The notes below the pieces were generated by a model that saw only the letters and a program-made list of their open reading frames with translations, had not been told where the DNA came from and did no database searches. A DNA stretch of 8,030 bases, taken from NCBI GenBank assembly GCA_005792865.1, contig SXQR01000246.1, forward strand, positions 1 through 8,030. Reading direction: 5' to 3'. The translations under genes were made by a program, and so were the position numbers. The stretch comes from Flavobacterium sp. Lineage in GTDB: Bacteria > Bacteroidota > Bacteroidia > Flavobacteriales > Flavobacteriaceae. Shown here one piece after another: positions 1-7,621 of this stretch. The first letter of the stretch is position 1. Each line of letters begins with the position of its first letter.

Positions 1-430
1 GCCCCTCGCCCACGGCCCTGAAACTGATGATGACCCTCTGCTGGCCTTGTTCGAGATTGCTGCGGTCGGGGTCTTCCACGATCGAGGGGTTGAAGAATGC
101 CGCCGATTCAATCGAATATTCATGCGTAAAATAGGCGCCGATCAAGAGCCGCGTGAATTCGTCGAGTTCATCGGGCACGAACCCGGCTTTTTCGATAAAG
201 GGCTTCACCCTTTCACAGTGCCGGTGCAGTTTCCTCGTAATGTTCCGATGCCGTTTGGAAAAATCCTGCAGCAGTGGCGATATCACCGCGAAAACCTGCT
301 CCCGGGGCATATTGGCCACCTTCCTGATCAGTTCTATGGCCCGCTCTTCACCACTGAAGAAGAAACGTGCGATGACCCGGCCGGAATCGGGGTGCACTTT
401 GACCGGCTTGCGTTGGATATGGAGTCTCAT
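1..430 (-). CDS. Glycoside hydrolase family 130 protein, N-terminal part (cut by window edge)
   Basis: The minus strand is open from an ATG at 430 to the window edge, giving 143 complete codons with no stop. The protein starts MRLHIQRKPVKVHP and carries a helical N-terminal segment (about residues 25-90), then GAYFTHEYSIESA (98-110), FFNPSIV (112-118) and a strand ending SFRAVGEG. I recognise this as the N-terminus of the longer GH130 proteins of Bacteroidota, which have a helical extension before a five-bladed propeller. The family contains beta-mannoside phosphorylases and some hydrolases. The catalytic propeller lies mostly outside the window, so the activity cannot be decided. No signal peptide is visible, so it is probably cytoplasmic. 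It begins 30 nt after the CotH gene stop with no hairpin between them, so co-transcription is plausible. No Shine-Dalgarno sequence is seen. The family call rests on recognised motifs. Confidence 0.8.
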   Translation of the reverse strand, partial: MRLHIQRKPVKVHPDSGRVIARFFFSGEERAIELIRKVANMPREQVFAVISPLLQDFSKRHRNITRKLHRHCERVKPFIEKAGFVPDELDEFTRLLIGAYFTHEYSIESAAFFNPSIVEDPDRSNLEQGQQRVIISFRAVGEG

Positions 431-460
431 GTGCGCTTTTGACTCAATTTAGGGATTTTT

Positions 461-3400
461 TCATCGCCGGGCAATCTTTTTTTGAAAGCGTCCCTGCGGC
501 GTGTCGATCTGCAGGATATACAGCCCTTGCTGCAGATGGTGCAGGTCGATCTGTGCCGATGTGGTTCCCGAATGCACGAGCCTGCCGTCGGAGGCAAATA
601 TCCTAAACGGCGATGAATCTATTCCTGAAACGTGCACGACGCCCGAAGTCGGGTTCGGGTAAACAAACCATTGCGGCGCCGCGCCTTCAGGCGTTTGGAG
701 CGAGATCGGGGTTGCGTGAAGCGCCATGTTGTTGAAGGTCACACGGTTGCCGTCATCGGCCTGCATGTCGGTACCGATAAAACGCACGCGCACTGCAAAT
801 TCCGGATTTCCGTCAACGTTCTCAATGTTTGCGAAATCGGCTTGGTGTACCGTGTAATCGGGTCCGAGCGGAAGTGAATTCTCAAGAATTTCCCATTCTC
901 CGGCGGCCTGCGTCCGGTATTCAATGACGACCGCATCGGCTGCCCCCTCGTCCATCACCGCGAACGAAAAGCGAGGATCCTCAAACCCGGACATCGGCAT
1001 TTCAAATACCATGGCGTTTTCGGCCCCATTTGATGCAAACGGCTGGCGCACCTGAATGCCCTTGACTTCGGCCGCCGCAAACGCAAGCCCCTGGTTGGCC
1101 GAGGCGATATAGTTGAGGCTTGTGGGACTGTTGCGGCGCTCCATCGAGGCTTTCCTCCAATTGGGATGCGAGACGTTGAAAGGATACCCCGCCAGGCTCG
1201 ACTCAAAGTTGAGCATGGCCGGCGTGGCTACCAGCGCATAGGTACTGGCGATGGACTCCAACGGGACATCATTGGGCAAAGCAGCGTCGAATGTCCAGTA
1301 ATACAGCGGCTGTTCGGCCTGGGGTGCGGGATCGGGAATGAAGACCGCGGTAGCCGAAAAATCGCCCGATGGCACGTAGGTGATTTCCTGGTCACCGCCG
1401 GAAACACTGCCTTCCCAATGACTAAAGACGTAGCCGGGCCTTGCCACTGCCTTCAGGGTAACCGGAATTTCCTTAAAATATATCCCGTTCCAGGGATAGG
1501 GATTGGCCGTGATCCCGGGCGTCGTGGGCAGGATGTCGATAGTGTTGATATGGACATAGCCATGTGCGGGATCGCTTACGTCAAGAGTTGCCGTCACATC
1601 GCTTTCGATCTCAAATTTCCCGCGGATGTGCTCGCGTTGGAAAGCCGGACGCTGCTGGGCATACAGGTGGATGTTGTCGATGTGGATGTTCCACCAAACG
1701 TATTCAACGGCCTTCCATCGGTCAATGTGGTCCAGGATTTCCGGCTGGAGCGTATTTTTCATCTGCGTGGACATTGCCACCACACGTTCGGGAAGGAAAC
1801 TCGTATTGAGCAGATCGGCAAACCGGTTGATGAAATTGGTGCGGAACCCGTCATTTTCCAAAAGGCTGCGGAGCACCAACGTCGATTCGGGCGGGTTGGG
1901 ATAGCTTGGGCCGTCAGGCGCGGTGGCGAAAGCAAGCGTGTTGTGGCTGTTGGTGTTCACTGTAAGCCCGAAGGCCGAATCGACATCCTTCATCGCAGTC
2001 CGCCAGCGGCCGTCGTGCGCCTTGGGACCGTTGGGCTGGTAAGACGCGGTGCGCTTGCGCCAGAATAAGGTATTCCAGCCGGGCCAGTCGGCGTTGGAGA
2101 GGTAAATATTGGTGATGTAATAATCGCGGAAATCGTCCGGGTCAAGTTGGGTCGCGATATAGTCGAAATTGTCCTGGGTCGATAGCGGATTGGCTTCCAT
2201 GAAAGCAGCCATGGCCGCGTAGTGGTAGGCATCGCCCTCCTCTGCCGTCAGGTCGTTCTCCAGGAGGTCGAGTTCGCCGTCGGGGATCCCGTAAACATTG
2301 TCAAAATAGAAGCGGTCATAGCGTTCACGAAGGTTCAATATGCCCCAGTACTCGCCGTTGAGAAGCGCAATCGACGGCCGGTATGCCTGCGTTTCCAGGA
2401 TGTCGGATACGAGCGATTGTGCCAGTGCGTCGCGGTACATGGTCCGCCTGAAATCATTGCCGGAATTGCGCAGGAGCAGACGTTTGAAAGTGGAAGTCGC
2501 GACATCCTCGAAAAAATGATGCTGGAAGTGGGAGGCGCCAAATTCCTCACGGGCAATGAGCTGAAAGGATTTGCTCGGCCAGGCGCGGGACGAATCTCCC
2601 GACAGCCTCACCCCGATATCCTGGTTGACCACCTCGATGCCGTCAATGAACATGTCGATGTGCGCCTCGCGTTCGGACAGATCGCCCTTTCGGTGGAAAT
2701 TTGCATCGAAGTTATAGGGCGTGGTATTGACGCCGGGATTTTCGGCACGCCAGGTGTCAAAGTCGGTTCCGGCAACATAGATCCCGTCCTCATAATCAAA
2801 AAGCGCATCCTCGTCCATGCTTAGGGAAACAAGCAGCGGGAAACTAAAAATGCCCGTACCGGCGGGGTTGACGATGTAAGTGGCCGATGTCACGGGGCTC
2901 GGCGTATAGCCTTCCCGGACCGTGATCGCACGGACCACCGTTGCCTTGAAAATCGGCCCGGTGGGAAAGTAAACGGGAGCGAAATGTTGCGTCGAGGAAA
3001 TTTGCGCAATCTTGTTTGGTAAAGGGGAACGGTCGATGATTTGAACCGGATCGGAATAAGCCAGCGTCTGGAATGACTGCGTGAGCATCTCGCCGGTGGC
3101 CTGGCCGGCCAGTTCCTCATACCGGTTCTTGTAATTGTATGTCTGTCCCGAAAGATTGCCCGGATCCGGCCGTGAACCGTCCAAAGTATACAGGATCGTG
3201 GCCTGGGGATCTGGCGAAGTGATGACCAGGTCAAGGGACTGCGTATAATAACCTCCTGCGTGCGAAAAAGTGGGTGCGGGCAACACGCCATTGCTCCCCG
3301 AACCGGGATTCACCGCCCCGGGCGTGACATCTGTCAAAAGCATAAAGCCTCCCGTCCCATTGGGTACGCGCCCAAACGAGACATTATCGGCAAGGGCGGG

Positions 3401-3781
3401 CAAACTCACGGAATCGGACTGGCCGGGTCCGGTCAAGACTACGGTCTCCCCTGATGCACTGATCTTAAAATTGGTATGCAGCGGCATCGAGGGATTGGTC
3501 CGGTCCTTATCTGAACACCAGACCAATAGGTAGCCGCCCGCAGGAATGGTCACGTTTGGAAAGATCCATTTGTAGGGGTCGGCCGGATCGTCCGTGAGCC
3601 CCATTCCCTGCAGGGAAACGGCTTGGGCGTGAGGATTGTAAAGTTCGATCCAATCGCTGAACCCGCCGTCCTCATCGGCATTGACCGACGTGTTGGCCGA
3701 AAGGACTTCATTGATAACGGGAAATTGGGCGAACGACAGGGAACTAAGCAGCAGGATGAAAAAGTAATATTTCTGGTACAT
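461..3781 (-). CDS. Secreted CotH-kinase family protein with lamin-tail domain and T9SS sorting signal
   Basis: This 1106-residue protein starts with a signal peptide (1-18, cleavage after SFA). Domains in order: a lamin-tail domain (about 20-140, with WIELYNP and YLLVW); a chitobiase C-terminal-like beta domain (about 168-305, ILYTLDGSRPDP to SATYIV); a CotH kinase domain (about 315-690); a divergent InlB-type repeat (about 740-815, RPGYVFSHWEG); a beta-sandwich (about 823-1025); and a type A T9SS sorting domain (1038-1106, YPNPTSGVVHV to the basic end KKIARR). In the CotH domain LNGEYWGILNLRERYD (474-489), NADWPGWN (563-570) and KDVDSAFG (598-605) match conserved blocks; D565, D599 and D601 are candidate metal ligands. 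Bacillus CotH phosphorylates spore-coat proteins. Here the protein should cross the outer membrane and be surface-attached or released; its substrate is unknown. It is the first gene of a possible two-gene unit with the GH130 gene. Confidence 0.9.
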   Translation of the reverse strand: MYQKYYFFILLLSSLSFAQFPVINEVLSANTSVNADEDGGFSDWIELYNPHAQAVSLQGMGLTDDPADPYKWIFPNVTIPAGGYLLVWCSDKDRTNPSMPLHTNFKISASGETVVLTGPGQSDSVSLPALADNVSFGRVPNGTGGFMLLTDVTPGAVNPGSGSNGVLPAPTFSHAGGYYTQSLDLVITSPDPQATILYTLDGSRPDPGNLSGQTYNYKNRYEELAGQATGEMLTQSFQTLAYSDPVQIIDRSPLPNKIAQISSTQHFAPVYFPTGPIFKATVVRAITVREGYTPSPVTSATYIVNPAGTGIFSFPLLVSLSMDEDALFDYEDGIYVAGTDFDTWRAENPGVNTTPYNFDANFHRKGDLSEREAHIDMFIDGIEVVNQDIGVRLSGDSSRAWPSKSFQLIAREEFGASHFQHHFFEDVATSTFKRLLLRNSGNDFRRTMYRDALAQSLVSDILETQAYRPSIALLNGEYWGILNLRERYDRFYFDNVYGIPDGELDLLENDLTAEEGDAYHYAAMAAFMEANPLSTQDNFDYIATQLDPDDFRDYYITNIYLSNADWPGWNTLFWRKRTASYQPNGPKAHDGRWRTAMKDVDSAFGLTVNTNSHNTLAFATAPDGPSYPNPPESTLVLRSLLENDGFRTNFINRFADLLNTSFLPERVVAMSTQMKNTLQPEILDHIDRWKAVEYVWWNIHIDNIHLYAQQRPAFQREHIRGKFEIESDVTATLDVSDPAHGYVHINTIDILPTTPGITANPYPWNGIYFKEIPVTLKAVARPGYVFSHWEGSVSGGDQEITYVPSGDFSATAVFIPDPAPQAEQPLYYWTFDAALPNDVPLESIASTYALVATPAMLNFESSLAGYPFNVSHPNWRKASMERRNSPTSLNYIASANQGLAFAAAEVKGIQVRQPFASNGAENAMVFEMPMSGFEDPRFSFAVMDEGAADAVVIEYRTQAAGEWEILENSLPLGPDYTVHQADFANIENVDGNPEFAVRVRFIGTDMQADDGNRVTFNNMALHATPISLQTPEGAAPQWFVYPNPTSGVVHVSGIDSSPFRIFASDGRLVHSGTTSAQIDLHHLQQGLYILQIDTPQGRFQKKIARR

Positions 3782-3874
3782 AGATAAATTTTTACTTTTT
3801 CAAGTTAAAAAATCTGGTGGGAGGACCCGAGTTTAATCGATGGACGGCAAAAAGCATCCCCTGAAGAGCACGAT

Positions 3875-3959
3875 TGCCGCAAAACGGGTGTGAAAGTTAT
3901 TCATGACCAGGAGGATAATTTGGTCAGAAATAACTTCGGATAGCGTTAAAATTGCGGCA
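3875..3959. repeat. Long imperfect hairpin (nested inverted repeats) between divergent genes
   Basis: Outer arms: TGCCGCAAAACG (3875-3886) pairs with CGTT (3944-3947) plus TTGCGGCA (3952-3959), leaving AAAA (3948-3951) bulged. An internal loop of 7 nt on each side follows. Inner arms: AAGTTATTCATGACCA (3894-3909) pairs with TGGTCAGAAATAACTT (3921-3936) at 14 of 16 positions around an 11-nt loop. No T-run follows on either strand, so it does not look like a terminator. It lies upstream of both the CotH and the protease genes. No target-site duplication is apparent. It may be an operator, a leader-RNA structure or a remnant of a repeat family. Confidence 0.7.
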
Positions 3960-3984
3960 CTTTGGCGCGCCTGTGCAATATTTG
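3952..3984 (+). promoter_or_regulatory. Possible promoter of the M43 protease gene
   Basis: TTG (3952-3954) and AATATTTG (3977-3984) are 22 nt apart. The second differs from the Bacteroidota -7 consensus TAnnTTTG at one base. Transcription would start near 3990, about 35 nt before the ATG. The TTG lies inside the right arm of the long hairpin. This is a weak match and no other candidate was convincing. Confidence 0.35.
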
Positions 3985-4024
3985 GGCTGACGATGCGATT
4001 GTGTTTTACCCAAATCTATTATAA

Positions 4025-4981
4025 ATGAAATACTTACTGATGAGCGCAGCCTCGGCACTATTGCTTTTTGGCTGCCAGAATGAAGACGAGCCCCAAGCCC
4101 CGGAGGTTCAGGAAACTCCTACTGCCCACAGGGGTTGTGCCACCGATGAGGTCCACCAGCGGTTGTTGGCGGAAGATCCGTCACTGGCCCTCAAAATGAA
4201 TGAAATCGAGGACCTGACCCAACGCGCGATGGACGAGGGCCGGCTGGTCAACGGGAAAATCCAGATTCCCGTGGTCGTGAACGTGCTCTACCGCACTACT
4301 GCCGAAAATCTTTCGCTGACGCGGATCCAGCAACAAATCGATGTCCTCAACAAGGATTTCAATGCCACCAACGTCGAGTACAATACCGTCCCTGCGATCT
4401 TTTCGGCGCGCAAGGCGAATGTCGGGATCAGTTTCGTGCTGAACACGGTTTACCGAAAATACACCTCAAAAACTTCGTGGGGTACCAATAATGACATGAA
4501 GAAGACGGCAATGGGCGGGCTCAATCCCACATCCCCCAGTACCAAACTCAACATCTGGGTGTGCACCATCGGCGGCGGGATCCTTGGATATGCGCAGTTC
4601 CCTGGCGGTCCGTTGGCGACCGATGGCATCGTCGTGGATTCGCGGCACTTCGGGCTCAGTGGCTCGGCGTCCTATCCGTACAACCTGGGCAGGACCACGA
4701 CGCACGAGGTGGGACATTGGATGAACCTTCGCCACATTTGGGGCGATGCGGCCTGCGGAACGGACTTCGTATCGGACACCCCGACGCACAACTCCGCAAA
4801 TTACGGGGCGCCGGCCTATCCGCACTACAGTACCTGCGCCGGGACACCGGTTGAAATGACCATGAACTACATGGATTACACCGACGATCGTGCGATGTAT
4901 ATGTTTACAAATGGGCAAAAGTCGCGCATCAATGCCATATTTGCGTCGGGCGGTCCACGAAATTCTTTCGCACAACCCTGA
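4025..4981 (+). CDS. Zinc metalloprotease lipoprotein, pappalysin (M43) family
   Basis: The 318-residue product begins with a lipoprotein signal peptide ending in the lipobox LFGC (C17). The following QNEDE is acidic, like the surface-export signals reported for Bacteroidota lipoproteins, so it may face outward. A propeptide-like segment (about 35-75) precedes the catalytic domain. The zinc motif is HEVGHWMNLRH (227-237: H227, H231 and H237 as ligands, E228 as general base), followed by G240-D241 as in the HExxHxxNxxHxxGD signature of pappalysins such as ulilysin. The Met-turn is NYMDY with M283. C244 and C271 may form the disulfide known in this family. Length is typical for short, single-domain bacterial members. 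The expected role is degradation of extracellular proteins or peptides; the substrate is unknown. The ATG at 4025 is preferred because the signal peptide starts there. An intrinsic terminator follows directly. Confidence 0.92.
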   Translation: MKYLLMSAASALLLFGCQNEDEPQAPEVQETPTAHRGCATDEVHQRLLAEDPSLALKMNEIEDLTQRAMDEGRLVNGKIQIPVVVNVLYRTTAENLSLTRIQQQIDVLNKDFNATNVEYNTVPAIFSARKANVGISFVLNTVYRKYTSKTSWGTNNDMKKTAMGGLNPTSPSTKLNIWVCTIGGGILGYAQFPGGPLATDGIVVDSRHFGLSGSASYPYNLGRTTTHEVGHWMNLRHIWGDAACGTDFVSDTPTHNSANYGAPAYPHYSTCAGTPVEMTMNYMDYTDDRAMYMFTNGQKSRINAIFASGGPRNSFAQP

Positions 4982-4983
4982 TC

Positions 4984-5009
4984 AAGGCCGCGTCAAGCGG
5001 CTTTTTTTT
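4984..5009 (+). terminator. Rho-independent terminator after the M43 protease
   Basis: GCCGC (4987-4991) and GCGGC (4997-5001) form a stem around GTCAA. It can be extended outward by a G-U and two A-U pairs, and the right arm runs straight into eight T residues (5002-5009). It begins 3 nt after the protease stop codon and separates that gene from the methyltransferase gene. Confidence 0.88.
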
Positions 5010-5035
5010 GTCGCCAATTTGCCGGACATTTGCGC

Positions 5036-6205
5036 ATGTTTGAGAAGCTTCTGCAACCTGAAGTACAGCAATTCATTGCGTCCCATGAGGGTTCTGACAT
5101 TGCTGCCCTGGCCCTACGGCAAAATCCCTTTCCGGAAATACCGTACCCTTTTATCCTGGACCAGGTTTCGGGTAAATCGAAAGCGCGCCTCAAGCTCCCG
5201 CTCTGGCACGATACTCCCGGAATAGTCTATCCTTCGCGCGTTTCCATGGAACAGGCCTCGTCCCAGGCCACTGCTCAATATAAGGCAAGCTTGGCCTACG
5301 GCGGTGACCTGATCGATCTGACCGGCGGATTTGGGGTTGACGATGTATTCTTTGCACAACATTTTGACCAGGTCCTGCACTGCGAGCGCGACCGTGCGCT
5401 GTCAGACCTGGTGTCGCATAACCTCAAGGTGTTGGGCGTGGGGAATGTGGTTTGTTTTGCGGGCGATTCAAGCCAGGCGCTGGCCAATCGGGACAAATGG
5501 GACTGCATTTACATCGATCCCTCACGCCGAAGCGAGTCAAAGGGCAAGGTGTTCCTGTTGTCGGACTGTGCACCGGATGTGACGGTCCATCTGCCGGAAT
5601 ATTTTGAAAAATCCGACAGGATACTCATCAAGGCCTCGCCGATGATGGACATTGCTGCAGCGGCAACACAACTCAGCGACATTGCCGCGGTGCATGTCGT
5701 GGCGCTGCGCCATGAGGTCAGGGAAATTATTTTCGACCTGCGAAAGGGCTCGCGCTCTTTCAAGATCTACACGGTGAACCTGGAAACTTCCCAGGCACCC
5801 TGGCGTTTCGATCCGGAAGACAATCCCTTGGCACCCTTGTCGGCGCCGCTGCGGTACCTTTACGAGCCCAATGCCGCCGTCATGAAGTCCGGCGGGTTTG
5901 GCGCACTTGCGCGCGATTTGAATCTGTGCAAGTTGCATCGGCATTCGCATCTTTTCACCGCCGACCGGCCAATTGATTTTCCCGGACGCGCATTCGTCAT
6001 AGGCCGCGTCGTTCCGTTCAACAACCAGGGGCAAAGGGAATTATCGGCACTGGGAAAAGCCAATATCGCAGTTCGCAATTTTCCTCTCGACGTCGCACAG
6101 GCCCGCAAAAAGCTGAAACTTGCCGACGGCGGGGACATCTATTGTTTTTTGACCACCGGCCCGGACGAGCAAAAAATAGCTTTAATTTGCAGCAAAATCG
6201 GTTAA
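5036..6205 (+). CDS. Class I SAM-dependent methyltransferase with THUMP-like C-terminal domain
   Basis: From the ATG at 5036 the product is 389 residues (MFEKLLQPEVQQFI...). An N-terminal segment (1-80) precedes a Rossmann-type methyltransferase core. DLTGGFGVDD (94-103) is the SAM-binding motif I, the acidic residue in HCERD (116-120) is the likely ribose-binding residue of motif II, and YIDPSRR (159-165) is the motif IV region. A ferredoxin-like part (about 255-330) and a THUMP-like C-terminal domain (about 315-385) follow. The layout matches the Bacteroidota family represented by Porphyromonas gingivalis PG_1098. The THUMP-like domain and the DP-containing motif suggest an RNA substrate, but I know of no established reaction. 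It is cytoplasmic. A TTG two codons upstream (5030) is also in frame; I prefer the ATG. Its TAA overlaps the ATG of the next gene by one base, which suggests translational coupling. Confidence 0.88.
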   Translation: MFEKLLQPEVQQFIASHEGSDIAALALRQNPFPEIPYPFILDQVSGKSKARLKLPLWHDTPGIVYPSRVSMEQASSQATAQYKASLAYGGDLIDLTGGFGVDDVFFAQHFDQVLHCERDRALSDLVSHNLKVLGVGNVVCFAGDSSQALANRDKWDCIYIDPSRRSESKGKVFLLSDCAPDVTVHLPEYFEKSDRILIKASPMMDIAAAATQLSDIAAVHVVALRHEVREIIFDLRKGSRSFKIYTVNLETSQAPWRFDPEDNPLAPLSAPLRYLYEPNAAVMKSGGFGALARDLNLCKLHRHSHLFTADRPIDFPGRAFVIGRVVPFNNQGQRELSALGKANIAVRNFPLDVAQARKKLKLADGGDIYCFLTTGPDEQKIALICSKIG

Positions 6206-6765
6206 TGAAAAGGATAGTGTTGTTTTTACTGATCGGGTCTAGCGCGTGGGCACAGGCTCCGTGCGAATTCAGCATGGAGGTGGCCGATTCGCTCGGCACG
6301 TATAAATCCACAAAGGATTACCTCATGCACGAAAAGGTTTTTGGCAACAGCCGGACGCTCCTGTATTTTTCACTTGTCCAAAGCGACGGCATGCCCGTGC
6401 TGAACCTGCAACTCATCCAAAAAAGCCCGGATTTCATCGCCGCCGAATGCCTCGACAAGAATTCGCGCCTCTTTCTTCAGCTGGACAACGGGAAAATAGT
6501 CCCGCTGATCCACCTCGCACAGGAGAATTGCGGGACCACCGTGCGCCTTGATGGTGCAAACAACCGGATACTGAGCAGTTATTTCATGTTTGTCAAGGAC
6601 ACTTACGAGGAATTAAAGAAATCAAATGTCTCACTGCTCCGGATCAAGTATGCGACGGGCACGCACGACTACGTTGTCAAGCCGGCAATCGTTTCGGAAA
6701 TCGACGGAAAGGCCTATACGCCTGAAAAATATTTCATCGACCACCTGCGCTGCATCGAAAATTAA
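6205..6765 (+). CDS. Small exported protein of unknown function
   Basis: I do not recognise the family. The 186-residue product has a signal peptide (MKRIVLFLLIGSSAWA, cleavage after residue 16) and no further membrane segment, so it should be periplasmic or exported. The mature part alternates short strands and polar stretches and contains four cysteines (20, 82, 109, 183), which could form two disulfides. There is no lipobox and no T9SS C-terminal domain. The start at 6205 is chosen because the signal peptide begins there and the ATG overlaps the methyltransferase stop as TAATG; an upstream in-frame TTG at 6142 would bury the signal peptide. Its stop shares TTAA with the stop of the convergent dipeptidase gene. 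Codon use resembles the neighbours, so I see no sign of transfer. The function cannot be inferred from its link to the methyltransferase. Confidence 0.8.
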   Translation: MKRIVLFLLIGSSAWAQAPCEFSMEVADSLGTYKSTKDYLMHEKVFGNSRTLLYFSLVQSDGMPVLNLQLIQKSPDFIAAECLDKNSRLFLQLDNGKIVPLIHLAQENCGTTVRLDGANNRILSSYFMFVKDTYEELKKSNVSLLRIKYATGTHDYVVKPAIVSEIDGKAYTPEKYFIDHLRCIEN

Positions 6766-7364
6766 TCGCAGTCCCAGCTTTTATTGGCCAGCGGTAACGC
6801 CGAAGCGCCCGCGAGATTGTAATGCCACCATTCCGATTCGAAGGCCTTGAACCCGTGGGCTTCCATGATGCGGCGCAGCAATTTCCGGTTTTTCCTGATC
6901 CGCGAAGGCAATTTCTTATAACCGTGCGCCGATTTCGGTCCAAAGTGGTCAAACCCCGTCCCCATGTCCAGTTCCTTGCCCGAAGCGTCCACCAGGGTGA
7001 TGTCTACCGCTGCTCCCCGATTGTGGATGGAACCTTTCTTGGGATCTGCGACATAGACGGGATTTGGAACCAGTGCCCACATTTTTTGTTGCACGTCAAT
7101 GGGGCGGTAGCAGTCAAAGACCTTGATGCGATAGCCTTTCTCAACGAATGTCTCGTTTGCGTTCAGTAGGGCTTCGGCGGCCGCGTTGCGCAAGAGGCAT
7201 TTGGCGCAGCCGTAAACATTTTTGCCGAGGAAATTATCATCGGTCGCGTATTTCATATCGAGCACCAATCCCCTTGATACCTCGACAAATGCCGTATCTT
7301 GCACAATTTGCGCGAATATGTTCGCAGTGCAGCTAAATGCCGCCAGGAGAAGGACTCGTATCAT
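6762..7364 (-). CDS. D-alanyl-D-alanine dipeptidase, M15 (VanX/DdpX-like) family, exported
   Basis: The 200-residue product starts with a signal peptide (1-18, cleavage after IFA) and is predicted periplasmic. The zinc-peptidase motifs of the VanX family are present: SIHNRGAAVD (112-121, with H114 and D121 as zinc ligands) and ESEWWH (176-181, with E178 as catalytic base and H181 as third ligand). DCYRP (85-89) supplies the conserved arginine R87. The family hydrolyses D-Ala-D-Ala. In enterococci it supports vancomycin resistance, but in Gram-negative bacteria such enzymes are normally used in peptidoglycan turnover or D-Ala salvage. No vanH- or vanA-like genes are nearby, so a resistance role is not indicated. 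The ATG at 7364 is preferred over in-frame ATGs at 7382 and 7427 because it puts the signal peptide at the N-terminus. The gene converges on the small exported protein gene with a 4-base overlap. Confidence 0.92.
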   Translation of the reverse strand: MIRVLLLAAFSCTANIFAQIVQDTAFVEVSRGLVLDMKYATDDNFLGKNVYGCAKCLLRNAAAEALLNANETFVEKGYRIKVFDCYRPIDVQQKMWALVPNPVYVADPKKGSIHNRGAAVDITLVDASGKELDMGTGFDHFGPKSAHGYKKLPSRIRKNRKLLRRIMEAHGFKAFESEWWHYNLAGASALPLANKSWDCD

Positions 7365-7463
7365 AGGACCAAAAATAAGCATTTGTGGCCAATTGCTATG
7401 CGATTGAATATTAGGAGTTTTAAGCAATCAATGGCAATGGAAGACAAAAAAAACGCCAATCAC

Positions 7464-7494
7464 TTGTAATATTTTAAATAACAGGTTACATTTG
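7464..7494 (+). promoter_or_regulatory. Promoter of the tRNA-Ser/tRNA-Pro unit
   Basis: TTG (7464-7466) is separated by 20 nt from TACATTTG (7487-7494), a full match to the Bacteroidota -33/-7 pattern (TTG, about 19-21 nt, TAnnTTTG). The spacer and upstream DNA are A+T-rich compared with the surroundings. Transcription would start near 7500, about 25 nt before the tRNA-Ser 5' end. Confidence 0.75.
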
Positions 7495-7525
7495 CAACCG
7501 CTTAAAAAGTGAAGTTCTTAGCATT

Positions 7526-7612
7526 GGAGAGTTGCCTGAGAGGCCGAAAGGACATGTTTGCTAAACATGCGTACGGGAAACTGTACCAAGGGTTCGAATC
7601 CCTTACTCTCCG
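7526..7612 (+). tRNA. tRNA-Ser (anticodon GCU)
   Basis: The acceptor GGAGAGT (7526-7532) pairs with ACTCTCC (7605-7611), with discriminator G7612. The anticodon stem CATGT/ACATG encloses TTGCTAA, giving anticodon GCT (7560-7562), which reads AGC/AGU. A long variable arm (GTACgggaaaCTGTAC) and the T-loop GGTTCGAATCC are present, as expected of a type II serine tRNA. CCA is not encoded; CTG follows the discriminator base. Confidence 0.97.
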
Positions 7613-7621
7613 CTGGTTTTT

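Noticed and set aside
47..442. A 131-codon open frame on the plus strand at the left edge
   Set aside because: The opposite strand encodes the recognisable GH130 N-terminus over the same DNA; the plus-strand translation looks like a shadow of it.
1166..2068. A 300-codon open frame on the plus strand inside the CotH gene
   Set aside because: It is antisense to a protein with clear domains from end to end. Its translation has no recognisable domain and odd composition. Long antisense frames are common in G+C-rich genes.
3894..3936. Inner inverted repeat read as a terminator for a small gene
   Set aside because: No T-run follows on either strand and no coding frame ends there; the region lies upstream of both flanking genes.
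4466..4975. A 169-codon minus-strand frame within the M43 protease gene
   Set aside because: It lies fully antisense to the metalloprotease catalytic domain, whose zinc motif and Met-turn fix the coding strand.
6762..7364. Vancomycin-resistance cluster based on the VanX-like enzyme
   Set aside because: The neighbours are a small exported protein and tRNA genes. No D-Ala-D-Lac ligase, dehydrogenase or two-component system is present, and the protein carries a signal peptide unlike cytoplasmic VanX of resistance clusters.
7370..7377. TATTTTTG on the minus strand, a match to the -7 consensus before the dipeptidase gene
   Set aside because: It ends only 5 nt before the ATG and has no TTG at 19-21 nt upstream, so it would give a nearly leaderless start. 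I do not call it a promoter.
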